Translations under genes and position numbers: made by a program
Assembly (NCBI RefSeq): GCF_900110575.1
Contig: NZ_FOEF01000029.1
Location: forward strand, 40,574 to 104,573
Length of the DNA: 64,000 nucleotides
Reading direction: 5' to 3'
Source: Amycolatopsis saalfeldensis
GTDB taxonomy: Bacteria > Actinomycetota > Actinomycetes > Mycobacteriales > Pseudonocardiaceae
The notes under the pieces: model-generated
What the model saw: the letters and a program-made list of their open reading frames with translations, nothing else
Told to the model about the DNA's origin: nothing
The model's database searches: none
In this document: piece after piece, positions 41,571 to 49,911 of the stretch
How the letters are laid out: the number at the start of each line of letters is the position of its first letter
Numbering within the stretch: the first letter of the stretch is position 1

Positions 41571-41861
41571 TTGACCGAAGAAATCGTCCGCATCGCCGTG
41601 GTGTTCCACCCGCACCCCTCCGATGCCAAAAAATGGGAATCCACGGTGATTTGCGAACAGGGGCCATTGTCGGCACTGGCCGCGCGCAGCGTTGAGAACG
41701 CGCGAGCAGCAGCCGCGGCCGAGGTGCGGGACATGAAGAGGTACGCGCAGGGCCGGCCGGTCAAGGTGTGGACGATCGAGAGGGCCGACATGCCGAAGCT
41801 CGACCGGGCCAGTCTGCGAGAGTTGTTCGTCACCCTGGAGAACACGAAGCCGGACGCCTAG
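41571..41861 (+). CDS. Hypothetical protein with TTG start
   Basis: The 96-residue protein starts MTEEIVRIAVVFHPHPSDAK if TTG at 41571 is used; GAGAGG lies nine bases upstream. The first strand IVRIAVVFHP and the later VKVWTIERADMPKLD give it a compact alpha/beta look. No family is recognised. No ATG or GTG in frame fits better. Confidence 0.55.
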   Translation: MTEEIVRIAVVFHPHPSDAKKWESTVICEQGPLSALAARSVENARAAAAAEVRDMKRYAQGRPVKVWTIERADMPKLDRASLRELFVTLENTKPDA

Positions 41862-42131
41862 ATATCGCGGCTGTGCCAGGCAGTTGACCGCGGGTGGCGT
41901 TGCCTTCGCCCGTGCAGTGGGCTGCCTGGCAAACCAGCCCGACTCGCAGCCGAAACGTCGCACGTCCGCCTGCCGACTGTGCCTTCCGCACCGCGCACCT
42001 TCACCTCTACGGCGTGCTTCGCCCGAGCGGATCAGCGCAAGCACGCCCGGCCGACGACCTCGCGCCACATCGCCGGCGGTTGACGGAACATCCGGCCAAC
42101 CGGGTTCGCGGACGCCGGATGGCAGCAGACC

Positions 42132-42197
42132 GGGCGGGGCACCGGCAAGGCAGACCGCTACGCGGTCGGCTCCGCCGAACCCTGCCCGTGCCCGCCC
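42132..42197 (+). promoter_or_regulatory. Family E structured leader upstream of the lipoprotein gene
   Basis: GGCA...TGCC and GCAC/GTGC outer pairs enclose AGACCGCTACGCGGTCGGC, then GGCTCCGCC ending GCCGA. This is the third copy of the family E core. Confidence 0.6.
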
Positions 42198-42240
42198 AGC
42201 CCGCTGTGCACGCGCGCGTCCAACGCACCCCTCGATCCGG

Positions 42241-42618
42241 ATGTTCCCGGTGAACAACCGCTTTCGTCCCCGCGCTCTCGCTCTCGCGGCCATCGCGTCC
42301 ACTATGGCGCTGACCAGCTGCTCGGCCCTGGGCGCAAACCGCGGCGGTGGTCCCGAACTGACCAACGCCGACATCGTGTTCCTGAGTGAGACGCGCAATG
42401 CCGACATCGACTACACCTCGACGGGCAGTTCCACCGACCTGGTGACCGTCGGACGGCGAGTCTGTACCTCACTCAACAGCGGCACGGCCCTGCCCGCGAT
42501 CGTGAAGAGCCTCTCCGACGACCGCTACCCGGACTGGGGAAGCGCGATCGCGGTGGCGGCCATCCGCAGCTACTGCCCGCAGCAGGCCGCCGCGCTCAAG
42601 CTGCCCGGGCGGAGCTGA
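42241..42618 (+). CDS. Lipoprotein with DUF732-like domain
   Basis: The 125-residue protein has a lipoprotein signal (RFRPRALALAAIASTMALTS followed by C; lipobox LTSC). The mature part matches the DUF732 pattern of actinobacterial secreted proteins: FLSETRNADIDYTS, LVTVGRRVCTSLNSG, and an AIRSYCPQ ending in which two cysteines could pair. It should be exported and lipid-anchored. DUF732 proteins have no known function. Its presence points to an actinobacterial host. Confidence 0.75.
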   Translation: MFPVNNRFRPRALALAAIASTMALTSCSALGANRGGGPELTNADIVFLSETRNADIDYTSTGSSTDLVTVGRRVCTSLNSGTALPAIVKSLSDDRYPDWGSAIAVAAIRSYCPQQAAALKLPGRS

Positions 42619-42641
42619 CCACCGCCGCACAGGACGTCCGT

Positions 42642-42667
42642 GCCCTGCCATCCGAGGGTGGCAGGGC
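42642..42667 (+). terminator. Terminator hairpin after the lipoprotein gene
   Basis: GCCCTGCCA pairs with TGGCAGGGC around an 8-nt loop. Confidence 0.65.
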
Positions 42668-42780
42668 TCGGCTTCAGCACCCTGCTCGACCCCGGCCGCC
42701 CCCGGTCATCCGCCACCCCCCGTCGCCACACCTGGCGACGTTGCCGCTTCCCAACTCGGCTGGCGCAGCCCGACCTGGAC

Positions 42781-42912
42781 GTTGATCTGCTCGAACTCGA
42801 TCACACCGCGTCAGGGTGCGCGGCGATGAACCCGGCCCCAACCGCGCGAGCCGGAACCCCCGCCGCCCTGCGAGGCCCCGACACGGCCTGACTTCCTCCG
42901 CCTCAGATCGAC
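42781..42912 (+). promoter_or_regulatory. Family B structured leader upstream of the DUF4326 gene
   Basis: GTTGATCTG (42781-42789) / CAGATCGAC (42904-42912, one G-T pair) encloses GCGATGAACCC and GAACCCCCGCC. Confidence 0.6.
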
Positions 42913-42988
42913 GGCCCTTCGGCCGAACGCGCCGGCGAAGCAGTTTCCCGGCGGATGACGCCGGACTCAGGAGAGCGAAGGAACGCGA

Positions 42989-43312
42989 ATGGCACACCCG
43001 CTGGTAGTGCACTGCAAACGTGCGCCGCACGACGTCTACATTGGCCGACCGTCGAAGTGGGGCAATCCCTTCGTGATCGGCCGCGACGGCAGCCGCGAGC
43101 AGGTGATCACCCGCTACGAGCGGTGGCTGCTCGCGCAGCCCGAGCTGGTCGCCGCACTCGCTGAGCTGTCCGGCAAGACCCTCGGATGCTGGTGCGCTCC
43201 GAATCGGTGTCATGGCGATGTGCTGGCAGCGCTGTCGGCGGGCCTGACACCCGCTGATCCGTGGGGACCTCCGCCGCGGTGTGACAACTGGACTCCTCCG
43301 CTTCTGTTCTGA
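42989..43312 (+). CDS. DUF4326 protein
   Basis: The 107-residue protein matches DUF4326: YIGRPSKWGNPFVIGRDGSR near the start, a helix ITRYERWLLAQPEL, and LGCWCAPNRCHGDVLAAL. These short proteins are widespread in phages and bacteria; the conserved Cys/His and NPF motifs suggest a nucleic-acid or nucleotide role, not demonstrated. GGAGAGCGAAGG lies upstream of the ATG. Confidence 0.85.
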   Translation: MAHPLVVHCKRAPHDVYIGRPSKWGNPFVIGRDGSREQVITRYERWLLAQPELVAALAELSGKTLGCWCAPNRCHGDVLAALSAGLTPADPWGPPPRCDNWTPPLLF

Positions 43313-43329
43313 ACCCACCCGCGCGCCTG

Positions 43330-43360
43330 GTGCGGCAGGACGTCATTCGTCCTGCCGCAC
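43330..43360 (+). terminator. Terminator hairpin after the DUF4326 gene
   Basis: GTGCGGCAGGACG pairs perfectly with CGTCCTGCCGCAC around TCATT. Confidence 0.75.
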
Positions 43361-43524
43361 TGAGGCTCGAGTCACTCGGATCCGGGCGGCCACGGTCAAC
43401 CACGGCAAGGACGGGCGGACCGGGCGGTCGTCCAGCCCGACCGCTTTGCTGTTCCTGCGGCCGCCCGGTCCCGGCGAGACCCCTTCCGCGGGTGCGGGGG
43501 CGTCGAACTCTGGACCACCCGGCG

Positions 43525-43640
43525 CCAGCTGCGCCCGATGCGACACCTGCCCGATCCGGCCGGAGGAGACGGGGCCTCGCTTCGCTCGGTCGCTGCGCGA
43601 TCCCGCTCCGGCCGGACGAGCGCGCCGCCCCGGCCGGTCT
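43525..43640 (+). promoter_or_regulatory. Family A structured leader upstream of the 43760 gene
   Basis: CCGGCCGGAG (43556-43565) / CTCCGGCCGG (43606-43615) encloses GAGACGG and GCGATCCC, then GACGAGCGCG. Both strands of the helix differ from other copies and still pair perfectly. Confidence 0.65.
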
Positions 43641-43759
43641 GGGCTCTGGTGGTCGCTCCGTATCGCGCCCCACCAACCGGCGGGGAAGGCCGGTCGCGCC
43701 GTCGACCGGACTGACCAGATGCCGCATCAGCGCGAGCACACACGGAAAGCGACAGATCA

Positions 43760-43921
43760 ATGAGTGAGGAAACCACCGAGGAGTTCATCGCGCGCTCGGC
43801 CCGCCGACGAGCCAAGGCCGCCTCCGCCGCCGAGACCAAGCCGCCACCGCGGGACCTGACGGCCGCGGTGGAAGGCCGCAAGAAGGCCGTGAAGAAGCTG
43901 AAGGAGCAACAGGAAAACTGA
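43760..43921 (+). CDS. 53-residue basic helical protein
   Basis: The product begins MSEETTEEFIARSARRRAKA and ends GRKKAVKKLKEQQEN. It is highly charged and probably helical or disordered, like small nucleic-acid-binding peptides. A perfect stem follows the stop. The ribosome site is modest (GGAAAG). Confidence 0.5.
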   Translation: MSEETTEEFIARSARRRAKAASAAETKPPPRDLTAAVEGRKKAVKKLKEQQEN

Positions 43922-43927
43922 CGTCAC

Positions 43928-43962
43928 GGGAACGGCTGAGGGGTCAACCCCCGGCCGTTCCC
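43928..43962 (+). terminator. Terminator hairpin
   Basis: GGGAACGGC pairs with GCCGTTCCC, with inner GGGG/CCCC pairing, starting six bases after the stop. Confidence 0.7.
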
Positions 43963-44232
43963 CTGCGAGCGGCCGTGGCCTGGAGCGCAAGCGCGAGCTG
44001 TGGTCGAGCAGGCGCCACCCATCAGGACCGCGGGACGCATCGGCGACCGCGACGACACAAGGGCCGCCCGAGCTCGCTCGCACGCCACCGAGCCATCAAT
44101 GTCACCCCCGCTGCGATGCGGGCACGAGATCACCACGACATCGCGGTGGACCCTGCACGGCGGCGGCCCGCCGCTCCGGACGCGCGGACCCTGGCCACCG
44201 CCGACCACGCACGCAAGGACCGCCCTGTCCGA

Positions 44233-44277
44233 CCGGGCGGGTGACGGTCCTCGCTGCGCTGCGGGCCACCCGCCCGG
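44233..44277 (+). promoter_or_regulatory. Family B core upstream of the 44420 gene
   Basis: CCGGGCGGGTG pairs with CACCCGCCCGG around CTCGCTGCGCTGCGGG, as at 21105. The surrounding 43963-44419 interval holds further GC-rich pairing but no gene. Confidence 0.55.
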
Positions 44278-44419
44278 CCGATCGCACGCCCTTGCCCGCT
44301 GCGGTCAGCCGCCGGCCTGACCGGTCGCGCCCCGGAACAGCCATGCCGGGGCGCCGATCGCGAAGGGCACCGGCGGGCTCACCCCGGTCCCTGCGCCCGA
44401 CCAGGATCCGAGGCACCAC

Positions 44420-45430
44420 ATGGGCTACGACTACTACTGGATCAATGAGCCGAGCGCCGAGCAACGCACGAAGTACGACACAGCGCACCAGCAATTCAGC
44501 CTGGCCGCGCAAGCACGCAATGCCCTAGACCCCTCCGAACGAGGAGGAGTCGACCGGGACCTCAAGCCCTGCGGCGGGAGCGACCGCTGGCGCGCCGCAC
44601 AGGCGGCGGTTGAGGACGCCTACGACGCGATGTCGCAGGAACAGGTCTGGTCCTTTCGGCTCAACCTCTTCGGCGGGCGCCGCTACGCCTCGGCCATGGA
44701 TCACCTGAACATGGTCGGAGATACGCGCGCTCCCAATTTCCCCGACCTCGCCGCGCATCCGGCTTTGCATGCTCTGCCCGACGAGATCGACCAGGGGGCC
44801 ATGACCGAACTGATCGTGCGCCACCCGAACCTGGCGGATGCACTGTCCGACGTCGCCATGCGCAGGCTGTCTTCGCTGCTGAGCAAGGTGGACCACCTGA
44901 CCCCCGGCGAGCAGAACGCGGCCCGATCTCGCGCCGGGCAGATCATGGTCGGACTCCGGTCCTACCGGACCGCCACCGTGTCCGCCGTCGCCGTCGCCGC
45001 CACCGCGGCAGCCGAGACCAGCGCCGGCTCGGAGAAGCAGGTTGAGCCCTCCGAGCAGCTGCGCGGCGAGCTGTTCACCGCCATCACCGGCGAGGTCCTG
45101 TCCCAGTACGAAACCGCGGAGTGGCGCTACCTGACCGAACACCCGGAGGTGATCGCCCAGGCCCAGGCCCATCACGCCGCGACGGACCGCGTTCTGCGGT
45201 TCAGCCCCAGCTCGGATCGCATGTGGTGGCACAAGATCGCCGGAACCAACGACGGATGGATCAACACCCCCGAGGAAATTGCCGGTGCCCTGCGCACCTA
45301 CCGCGACACCGATCCGGAGATCGTGGCGAAGGTCCTCGCCGACAGCGAAATCGAGCGAGACTACTGGGACCGCTGGATCGTCTTCCTCGACCGCGCGGCC
45401 GCCGAAGGCGGCGGGTTCGCGACCTACTGA
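44420..45430 (+). CDS. Hypothetical protein
   Basis: A 336-residue protein starting MGYDYYWINEPSAEQRTKYD, a start style typical of phage- and plasmid-encoded orphans. The middle (ATVSAVAVAATAAAETSAG) is Ala-rich and probably a linker; the ends are helical with Trp-rich spots (RMWWHKIAG, DYWDRWIVFL). No domain is recognised. A strong terminator follows directly. Confidence 0.65.
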   Translation: MGYDYYWINEPSAEQRTKYDTAHQQFSLAAQARNALDPSERGGVDRDLKPCGGSDRWRAAQAAVEDAYDAMSQEQVWSFRLNLFGGRRYASAMDHLNMVGDTRAPNFPDLAAHPALHALPDEIDQGAMTELIVRHPNLADALSDVAMRRLSSLLSKVDHLTPGEQNAARSRAGQIMVGLRSYRTATVSAVAVAATAAAETSAGSEKQVEPSEQLRGELFTAITGEVLSQYETAEWRYLTEHPEVIAQAQAHHAATDRVLRFSPSSDRMWWHKIAGTNDGWINTPEEIAGALRTYRDTDPEIVAKVLADSEIERDYWDRWIVFLDRAAAEGGGFATY

Positions 45431-45434
45431 CGCT

Positions 45435-45475
45435 GGTGCTGCTGTGCCGGCCGAGCTGGTCGGCACAGCAGCACC
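45435..45475 (+). terminator. Terminator hairpin
   Basis: GGTGCTGCTGTGCCG pairs perfectly over 15 bp with CGGCACAGCAGCACC, four bases after the stop. Confidence 0.75.
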
Positions 45476-45525
45476 CTGCCGCGCCGAGCCGTGCCGCGTC
45501 GGCGCCCAGGAACCCTGGGCCGGTC

Positions 45526-45660
45526 AATGCCTGGACGTCACGAGACCAGCACCCCGGCCGGGGGCTTCGCGCCGATGAACCCGCCCCTGCGGGGGCGGAA
45601 CCCCCGCCGTCCTGCGGACCCCCGTCCGGCGCGCTGAGGGCCCGGCCCTGTCCAGGCATT
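45526..45660 (+). promoter_or_regulatory. Family B structured leader upstream of the 45682 gene
   Basis: AATGCCTGGAC (45526-45536) / GTCCAGGCATT (45650-45660) closes an element with GATGAACCC, a CGCCCC-TGC-GGGGGCG hairpin, GAACCCCCGCC and CCGTCCTGCGGACCCCC. It ends only 21 nt before the start codon. Confidence 0.7.
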
Positions 45661-45681
45661 TCACCGAACAGGGGATTCCCG

Positions 45682-46050
45682 ATGACCACCGATGATCTTG
45701 CCCCGGCGGGCGACCACGACCCCGAGCTGACCTTCCGGACGCTCGACTGGCACGGCTTCAGCACGTCGCTGATCTGCGAAGGCCCGCTCGGCGCAGTCGA
45801 ACTGCAGTTCCGCCCCGGCCAGTTCCCGGCCTTGGCACTGGCCTTCCACTCCCGGAACCCGACCTATACAGCCGTGTCCGTCCTGGCCGACTGCCCGGTT
45901 CTCGGTGGTGACTGCTATCCGGACACGTTGTCCGACGGCATCCAGGACGTGTTCGAGCCACTGATCCTGGCCCAAGACGCCGACGGACTCGAAGCAGAGC
46001 TGACATCGCGCTACCGGATCGCCAGCTGGACCGTCCACGACGAGCAGTAG
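45682..46050 (+). CDS. Hypothetical acidic protein
   Basis: A 122-residue protein beginning MTTDDLAPAGDHDPELTFRT, strand-rich and acidic, with PVLGGDCYPDTLSDGIQDVF in the middle. No family is recognised. The outer helix of its family B leader lies almost against the ribosome site, so folding could affect its translation. Confidence 0.6.
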   Translation: MTTDDLAPAGDHDPELTFRTLDWHGFSTSLICEGPLGAVELQFRPGQFPALALAFHSRNPTYTAVSVLADCPVLGGDCYPDTLSDGIQDVFEPLILAQDADGLEAELTSRYRIASWTVHDEQ

Positions 46051-46153
46051 CCAACGCGCCCAGGGTGCGCAGCACGGTCCGGCCCGAACGGACAAGATCG
46101 CGCGCACCGGAATGAGCCGCCCGCCGGTCTGGTCACCGCGGACGGCTCGGTCC

Positions 46154-46187
46154 GGCCGGGATGCCCCGCCCCCGTGGCATCCCGGCC
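46154..46187 (+). terminator. Strong hairpin
   Basis: GGCCGGGATGCC pairs perfectly with GGCATCCCGGCC around a 10-nt loop. The 46188-46640 interval has a protein-like stretch (DLDDARLLPGLVDAYPRGVL at about 46414-46473) but no start or continuation I can support. Confidence 0.5.
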
Positions 46188-46644
46188 AGGCCCCTGTCGA
46201 CGAGCACGCTCGTGAGTTCCTTAACCACGTCCGCAGCCCCAGACTGCACGGCCGCGACAAGCGGCGGTTACCCGCTACCCGTCACGATCATCCTTCGGAA
46301 CGCCCCATCGGGACCGAGCCACACTGGTCTCCGGCTGCCGAACACGTCGAGCTCATCCCGGGTGACGGCCGGCCCGGCCCACGACCGCCGACCTCCACGG
46401 CGTGTGCAATGACGACGACCTGGATGACGCCCGGTTGCTGCCGGGGCTGGTCGACGCTTACCCCAGGGGAGTCTTGGGCGTCGTTCTGATCGACGACGTC
46501 ACAGCCAGGTCCTGCCGAGGTTCGGCCGGACCTGGCTGCATTCGGCGCTTCGCTCATCACTTCAGGTCTCCCCGCGGCCCGCGGCCTCAAGCGCGCGCCA
46601 TGCGGTCACGTTTCCCGACCGCCGACCGTCGCGGACGGGTGCCA

Positions 46645-46740
46645 GAGCAGCAGCCCGATCCGGCTCGCGCAATGCGCCTTCGGCGTCGCTCACGCGATGG
46701 CCGCACGCGGCCCCCATGCCCGAACCGGACCGGGCTGCTC
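46645..46740 (+). promoter_or_regulatory. Family D structured leader upstream of the 46787 gene
   Basis: GAGCAG...CCGG and CCGG...CTGCTC outer strands enclose GCGCCTTCGGCGTCGC and CGCGATGGCCGCACGCGGCC, a diverged version of the family D core. Confidence 0.55.
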
Positions 46741-46786
46741 AGCCGCCCTCTGTCCACATCGGAGCCAGCAGTCTTCGGGAGAGCAG

Positions 46787-47059
46787 ATGGCCGCACCGAA
46801 AAAGCCGCCCGCGCGGCAGCAACCCACCACGAAGCGCGGGAGGTACCTGATCCGCATCGACTACAGCAGTACCTGCGCCCACGTCCTGGACCTCGACAAC
46901 GGGCGCCGTGTCATCGAGTCCTACGGTCCCGGCGTCGTGCGCCACACCGTCGAAAAGGTCATCGCCTCCGGCGGCTGGGTGCTCACCCCGCCGACCAATC
47001 CGGAGTCCTGGGTCGCCTGGGTGGACGGGCGTGAACACCCGATCCACCAGCGCGGCTGA
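46787..47059 (+). CDS. Hypothetical basic protein
   Basis: A 90-residue protein with a disordered basic start (MAAPKKPPARQQPTTKRGRY) and a compact second part (YLIRIDYSSTCAHVLDLDNG, VVRHTVEKVIASGGWVL). It has its own leader and terminator. No family is recognised. Confidence 0.6.
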   Translation: MAAPKKPPARQQPTTKRGRYLIRIDYSSTCAHVLDLDNGRRVIESYGPGVVRHTVEKVIASGGWVLTPPTNPESWVAWVDGREHPIHQRG

Positions 47060-47077
47060 CACAACGCGACAGGGAAC

Positions 47078-47113
47078 GGAGTGTTCGGTCCCGATTCCAG
47101 GACCGAACACTCC
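47078..47113 (+). terminator. Terminator hairpin
   Basis: GGAGTGTTCGGTCC pairs perfectly over 14 bp with GGACCGAACACTCC around an 8-nt loop. Confidence 0.75.
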
Positions 47114-47204
47114 GCCCACGCCCCGCCCACTTCCGTTTCTCCCTGCCATTGGTCTGTCCTGACCCGGCTTCTGCAGCGGCGGATTTCCATCGGCACCCGT
47201 CGGG

Positions 47205-47395
47205 TTGGGGTCGCCGACGCTGACCGACGTCCCGCGGCTGCGCCCGATACCTCACGTGCCTCAGCCGACCGGGTGAGATCGACGATTCCTGCCCCGGCCG
47301 CGCTGGGTGCTCGATCCCACCCCGGTCGGCCGAGCACGAGGCCCCGCCCGGTCCGCGGCCGCCAGTCCTGCTGGCGATCACCCCAACCACGGGGT
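47205..47395 (+). promoter_or_regulatory. Family A structured leader upstream of the 47440 gene
   Basis: Flank GCCGACGCTGACCGACG...GGCTGCGCCCGA, helix CCGACCGGG/CCCGGTCGG around GTGAGATCG and CGATCCCAC, then GGCCGAGCACG. Here the inner loop differs from other copies while the helix and flanks are kept. Confidence 0.6.
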
Positions 47396-47439
47396 GCCGA
47401 GCAAGCCCATCTCGGTGACACGCCTGCAGATCCGGAGCA

Positions 47440-47667
47440 ATGGCCATGAAGAAACCCGCTGACGTAGCACGAGAAGTCGCGCAGATCGCGGGAGGAAATC
47501 ACCCGCACCGCTACATCACCCGCGCTGTCGAGCTCATCGACAAGTACCGGCGAATCAATTCTGACGTGGAGTCGATTCGGAAAGAACTCATCAAGCACTA
47601 CGGACTCGCGTCGAAAATGGTGAACCGGGATTTCATCAAAGCCGCCGTCAACGGCCTGAAGGCCTGA
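47440..47667 (+). CDS. Small helical protein, paralogue of the 39837 product
   Basis: The protein has 75 residues from the first ATG (74 in the second-start version) and begins MAMKKPADVAREVAQIAGGN. It shares the pattern of the 39837 protein: a helical start, an RAVELIDKYRRI-like helix, and an ending FIKAAVNGLKA. Two in-frame ATGs six bases apart follow GGAGCA. Function unknown. Confidence 0.65.
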   Translation: MAMKKPADVAREVAQIAGGNHPHRYITRAVELIDKYRRINSDVESIRKELIKHYGLASKMVNRDFIKAAVNGLKA

Positions 47668-47757
47668 TCCAGCCCTGCCTCACGGCGCGGCGTCGCGCCC
47701 CCGGGAGCCTGGCGGACCCCGCCGGAGGTGCTCGAGGTTCCGGGCGTTGTGACTCCC

Positions 47758-47975
47758 CGCCGTGTTGAGGGCTCACCGACGCTGACCGACGCCCGCGGCT
47801 GCGCCCGAAACGCCGCACACCCAGCCGTCCGGGTGAGACGAGCCTCGCTGCGCTCGGTCGCACGTGCCGCGCGATCCCACCCGGACGGCCGAGCGCGACG
47901 CCCCGGCCGGTCCGCGCTCGCCGGCCCTGCTGGTTCCGCCCCCAAGCACCGGGGGCGTCCCCTCGCCGGAAAGCC
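47758..47975 (+). promoter_or_regulatory. Family A structured leader upstream of the 48006 gene
   Basis: CCGTCCGGGT (47825-47834) / ACCCGGACGG (47879-47888) encloses GAGACGAG and GCGATCCC, then GGCCGAGCGCG and CCCCGGCCGGTCCGC. The 5' flank CACCGACGCTGACCGACG...CGGCTGCGCCCGAA is shared with the 47205 copy. Confidence 0.65.
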
Positions 47976-48005
47976 CGGCGAGCCGAACCAGCGGGAGAAC
48001 GCCAC

Positions 48006-48284
48006 ATGGGCATGAAGGAATTGGCCAAGAAGGCAGCCAAAAAAGCCGCGAAGAAGGTCGTGCAGAAGTCCGTCACGGAGCCTGCCAAGAAGGCCGCGAC
48101 CAAGACCGCCACCAAGGTGTCCCGCGGTGTTGCGTCGGCGACCAAGCCGCAGGTTGTGAAGTCCACCATCGCGGGCGTAGGCCCGTGCGCCGGCTGCAAC
48201 AAGCCGTTCGACGGCCGGTCCCACAACAAGCCCGCCTGCTCACGCGCCGCGGCCCGCCCGATGGCACGGATCCACGAACTCTAG
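48006..48284 (+). CDS. Lys/Ala-rich protein with CxxC knuckle
   Basis: The 92-residue protein opens with a histone-H1-like Lys/Ala stretch (KKAAKKAAKKVVQKS, AKKAATKTATKV), typical of DNA-compacting tails. Its C-terminus has CAGCNKPFDGRSHNKPAC, a possible zinc knuckle. A nucleic-acid-binding role is likely. GGAGAA lies upstream of the ATG. Confidence 0.65.
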   Translation: MGMKELAKKAAKKAAKKVVQKSVTEPAKKAATKTATKVSRGVASATKPQVVKSTIAGVGPCAGCNKPFDGRSHNKPACSRAAARPMARIHEL

Positions 48285-48403
48285 GCCGACACACACCTTT
48301 TGCCTGCCGGACAACAAATCCGCACTGGAGGTGCGAGGTTTCACCGCGAGACCGCGGCCGTGAAGACACCGAGCCGAACTACATCGTCCAGAAAGACGGC
48401 CGA

Positions 48404-48556
48404 ATGATCCCGCGTCAATTCACCCGGAAGGAGGCGCTCAGCACTGCCCAAAACATCGCTGCGGACGCACGCCGGGTGATCGTCCTGAAGGACCGCGGCG
48501 GCCCTGCCGGTGTCCTGGTCGTGACGGAGTGGCTGAACGGCAAGAAGGTCATGTAG
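48404..48556 (+). CDS. Small hypothetical protein
   Basis: A 50-residue product, MIPRQFTRKEALSTAQNIAA and onward to VLVVTEWLNGKKVM, that reads as a compact alpha-beta unit. The ribosome site before the ATG is weak and the frame is open upstream (YIVQKDGR precedes it), so the true start may be earlier. A strong terminator follows. Confidence 0.45.
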   Translation: MIPRQFTRKEALSTAQNIAADARRVIVLKDRGGPAGVLVVTEWLNGKKVM

Positions 48557-48565
48557 GCGCACCGT

Positions 48566-48603
48566 CCCTTGGCCGGCCCGGCGATAACCGGGCCGGCCAA
48601 GGG
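48566..48603 (+). terminator. Terminator hairpin
   Basis: CCCTTGGCCGGCCCGG pairs perfectly over 16 bp with its reverse complement at 48588-48603 around CGATAA. Confidence 0.75.
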
Positions 48604-48726
48604 GACAGCGTTGCCTCCGCGACCCGCCGATCCGGCGCTGCAACGTCGCCGCCCACTGCTTCCCATGACGTACTCCGGCATGCCTCCCGCTTTTCGCCCA
48701 TCCCGACCAGGTAAAGGAAGTCGGTC

Positions 48727-49131
48727 ATGTTCGTTCCCAGCGCCGCGCAGCTCGCCAAGGACTGGGCGGCCCGGGCCGTCGACTTCGGCGGCTACGCCTA
48801 CTACATGTTCTTCCAGCCGCGGATGCCTGGCTGTACACCCCTGCCTCGAAAGCCAGAACGAGTCGGCGTGCAGTGCTTGTGCCCTTCCTGCGCAAGCGAA
48901 GGGTGGTTCGCCCAGTCACCGGCCTGCAATTTCTGGCGTGCCCACTGCGAACTTTGCTCCGGCACCCGCGAGTGGGTGCACTACCCGGCGTCCGGCGGCT
49001 GGACTCGCCTGCCCTGCGATCTGTGCGAGCAGGCATGGCAGGACGACGTCCGCTTCTTCCGCGACGCGCTGCGCAGTCCCCGCCGCACCGCGGAGAAGCT
49101 GCGCGCAGAAGCCTCCCGACACGCTGCCTGA
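48727..49131 (+). CDS. Cys-rich zinc-finger-like protein
   Basis: The 134-residue protein has at least three CxxC-type pairs (CLCPSCASEG, HCELCSGT, CDLCEQAW) preceded by an aromatic-rich segment (GGYAYYMFFQPR). It is likely a treble zinc-ribbon protein binding nucleic acid or protein. GTAAAGGAAG lies upstream of the ATG. No named family. Confidence 0.65.
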   Translation: MFVPSAAQLAKDWAARAVDFGGYAYYMFFQPRMPGCTPLPRKPERVGVQCLCPSCASEGWFAQSPACNFWRAHCELCSGTREWVHYPASGGWTRLPCDLCEQAWQDDVRFFRDALRSPRRTAEKLRAEASRHAA

Positions 49132-49209
49132 CACGTCACTCCGCCTCGACCGGCGCCCGCCAAAACGCCGGACCACCCCACGAAATCCAGGAAGGACACC
49201 GAATCCACC

Positions 49210-49656
49210 ATGACCACCAGCATGTCGAGCAGCCAGCCGAGTTCCGAGCAGGATCCGCCGCTGCTGCACCCCGAGCACCCGCTCGGCGCGGCGATCCTCA
49301 CCTTCTACCGAGACCTCTGCTGCGCCGAAGGCGCTCCGCTCGGCGAAGAGAACTCGGTGCTGGTGGAGTTCTTGACACGGGTCGGCATCGACACGACCCA
49401 GGACCCCGACACCGTCGAGCGCCAGCTGCGCCAGGCCCGCCACCACTACACCGTGGTGGGGCTGCGCGACTACTCCAGCGACGAGTTCTTCGTCGCCGCT
49501 GTCCTGCCCGGCAACGTGCCCGCCCTGGACAGCGAAGACGGCGGGAGCGACTTCCAGCGCCATGCGTTCCTGGTGATCGCGGCCGACCCGCAGGACGCGG
49601 AGCTTTTCGCGGAGCTGGACCGGGCCGACGATGACGACGAATTCGATGTGGCCTGA
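49210..49656 (+). CDS. Hypothetical acidic protein
   Basis: A 148-residue protein with a Ser/Gln-rich start, a helical middle (AAILTFYRDLCCAEG) and a very acidic C-terminus (LDRADDDDEFDVA). AGGAAGG lies upstream. The intergenic segment before it repeats a CGGCG/CGCCG hairpin also found before the DUF932 gene. No family is recognised. Confidence 0.6.
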   Translation: MTTSMSSSQPSSEQDPPLLHPEHPLGAAILTFYRDLCCAEGAPLGEENSVLVEFLTRVGIDTTQDPDTVERQLRQARHHYTVVGLRDYSSDEFFVAAVLPGNVPALDSEDGGSDFQRHAFLVIAADPQDAELFAELDRADDDDEFDVA

Positions 49657-49911
49657 TCCGTCGTTGCCGATGAGTTGGCCCACCCCGGGAGACCCGGGAT
49701 GGGCCGGCTGGTCACTACCGACCCGAAGGTCGCCTCGCTTCGCGGGCGAGGTCGCCAAAACAGCGTCCAGCGATGTGTCTACCCCACAGCCCCAGGCGTC
49801 GACTCTGGGAAGGAAAACACCTGACCAGCCTACCGCGCCCGCCCGGGCTGTCGGCTGCCCCATCGTCGCGGCGGCTCTCTGTGAGCTTCGATGCCGCATC
49901 CGGGGACGCCT

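Noticed and set aside
46362..46560. A protein-like stretch (DLDDARLLPGLVDAYPRGVL)
   Set aside because: It has no credible start and quickly turns into leader sequence; at most a fragment.
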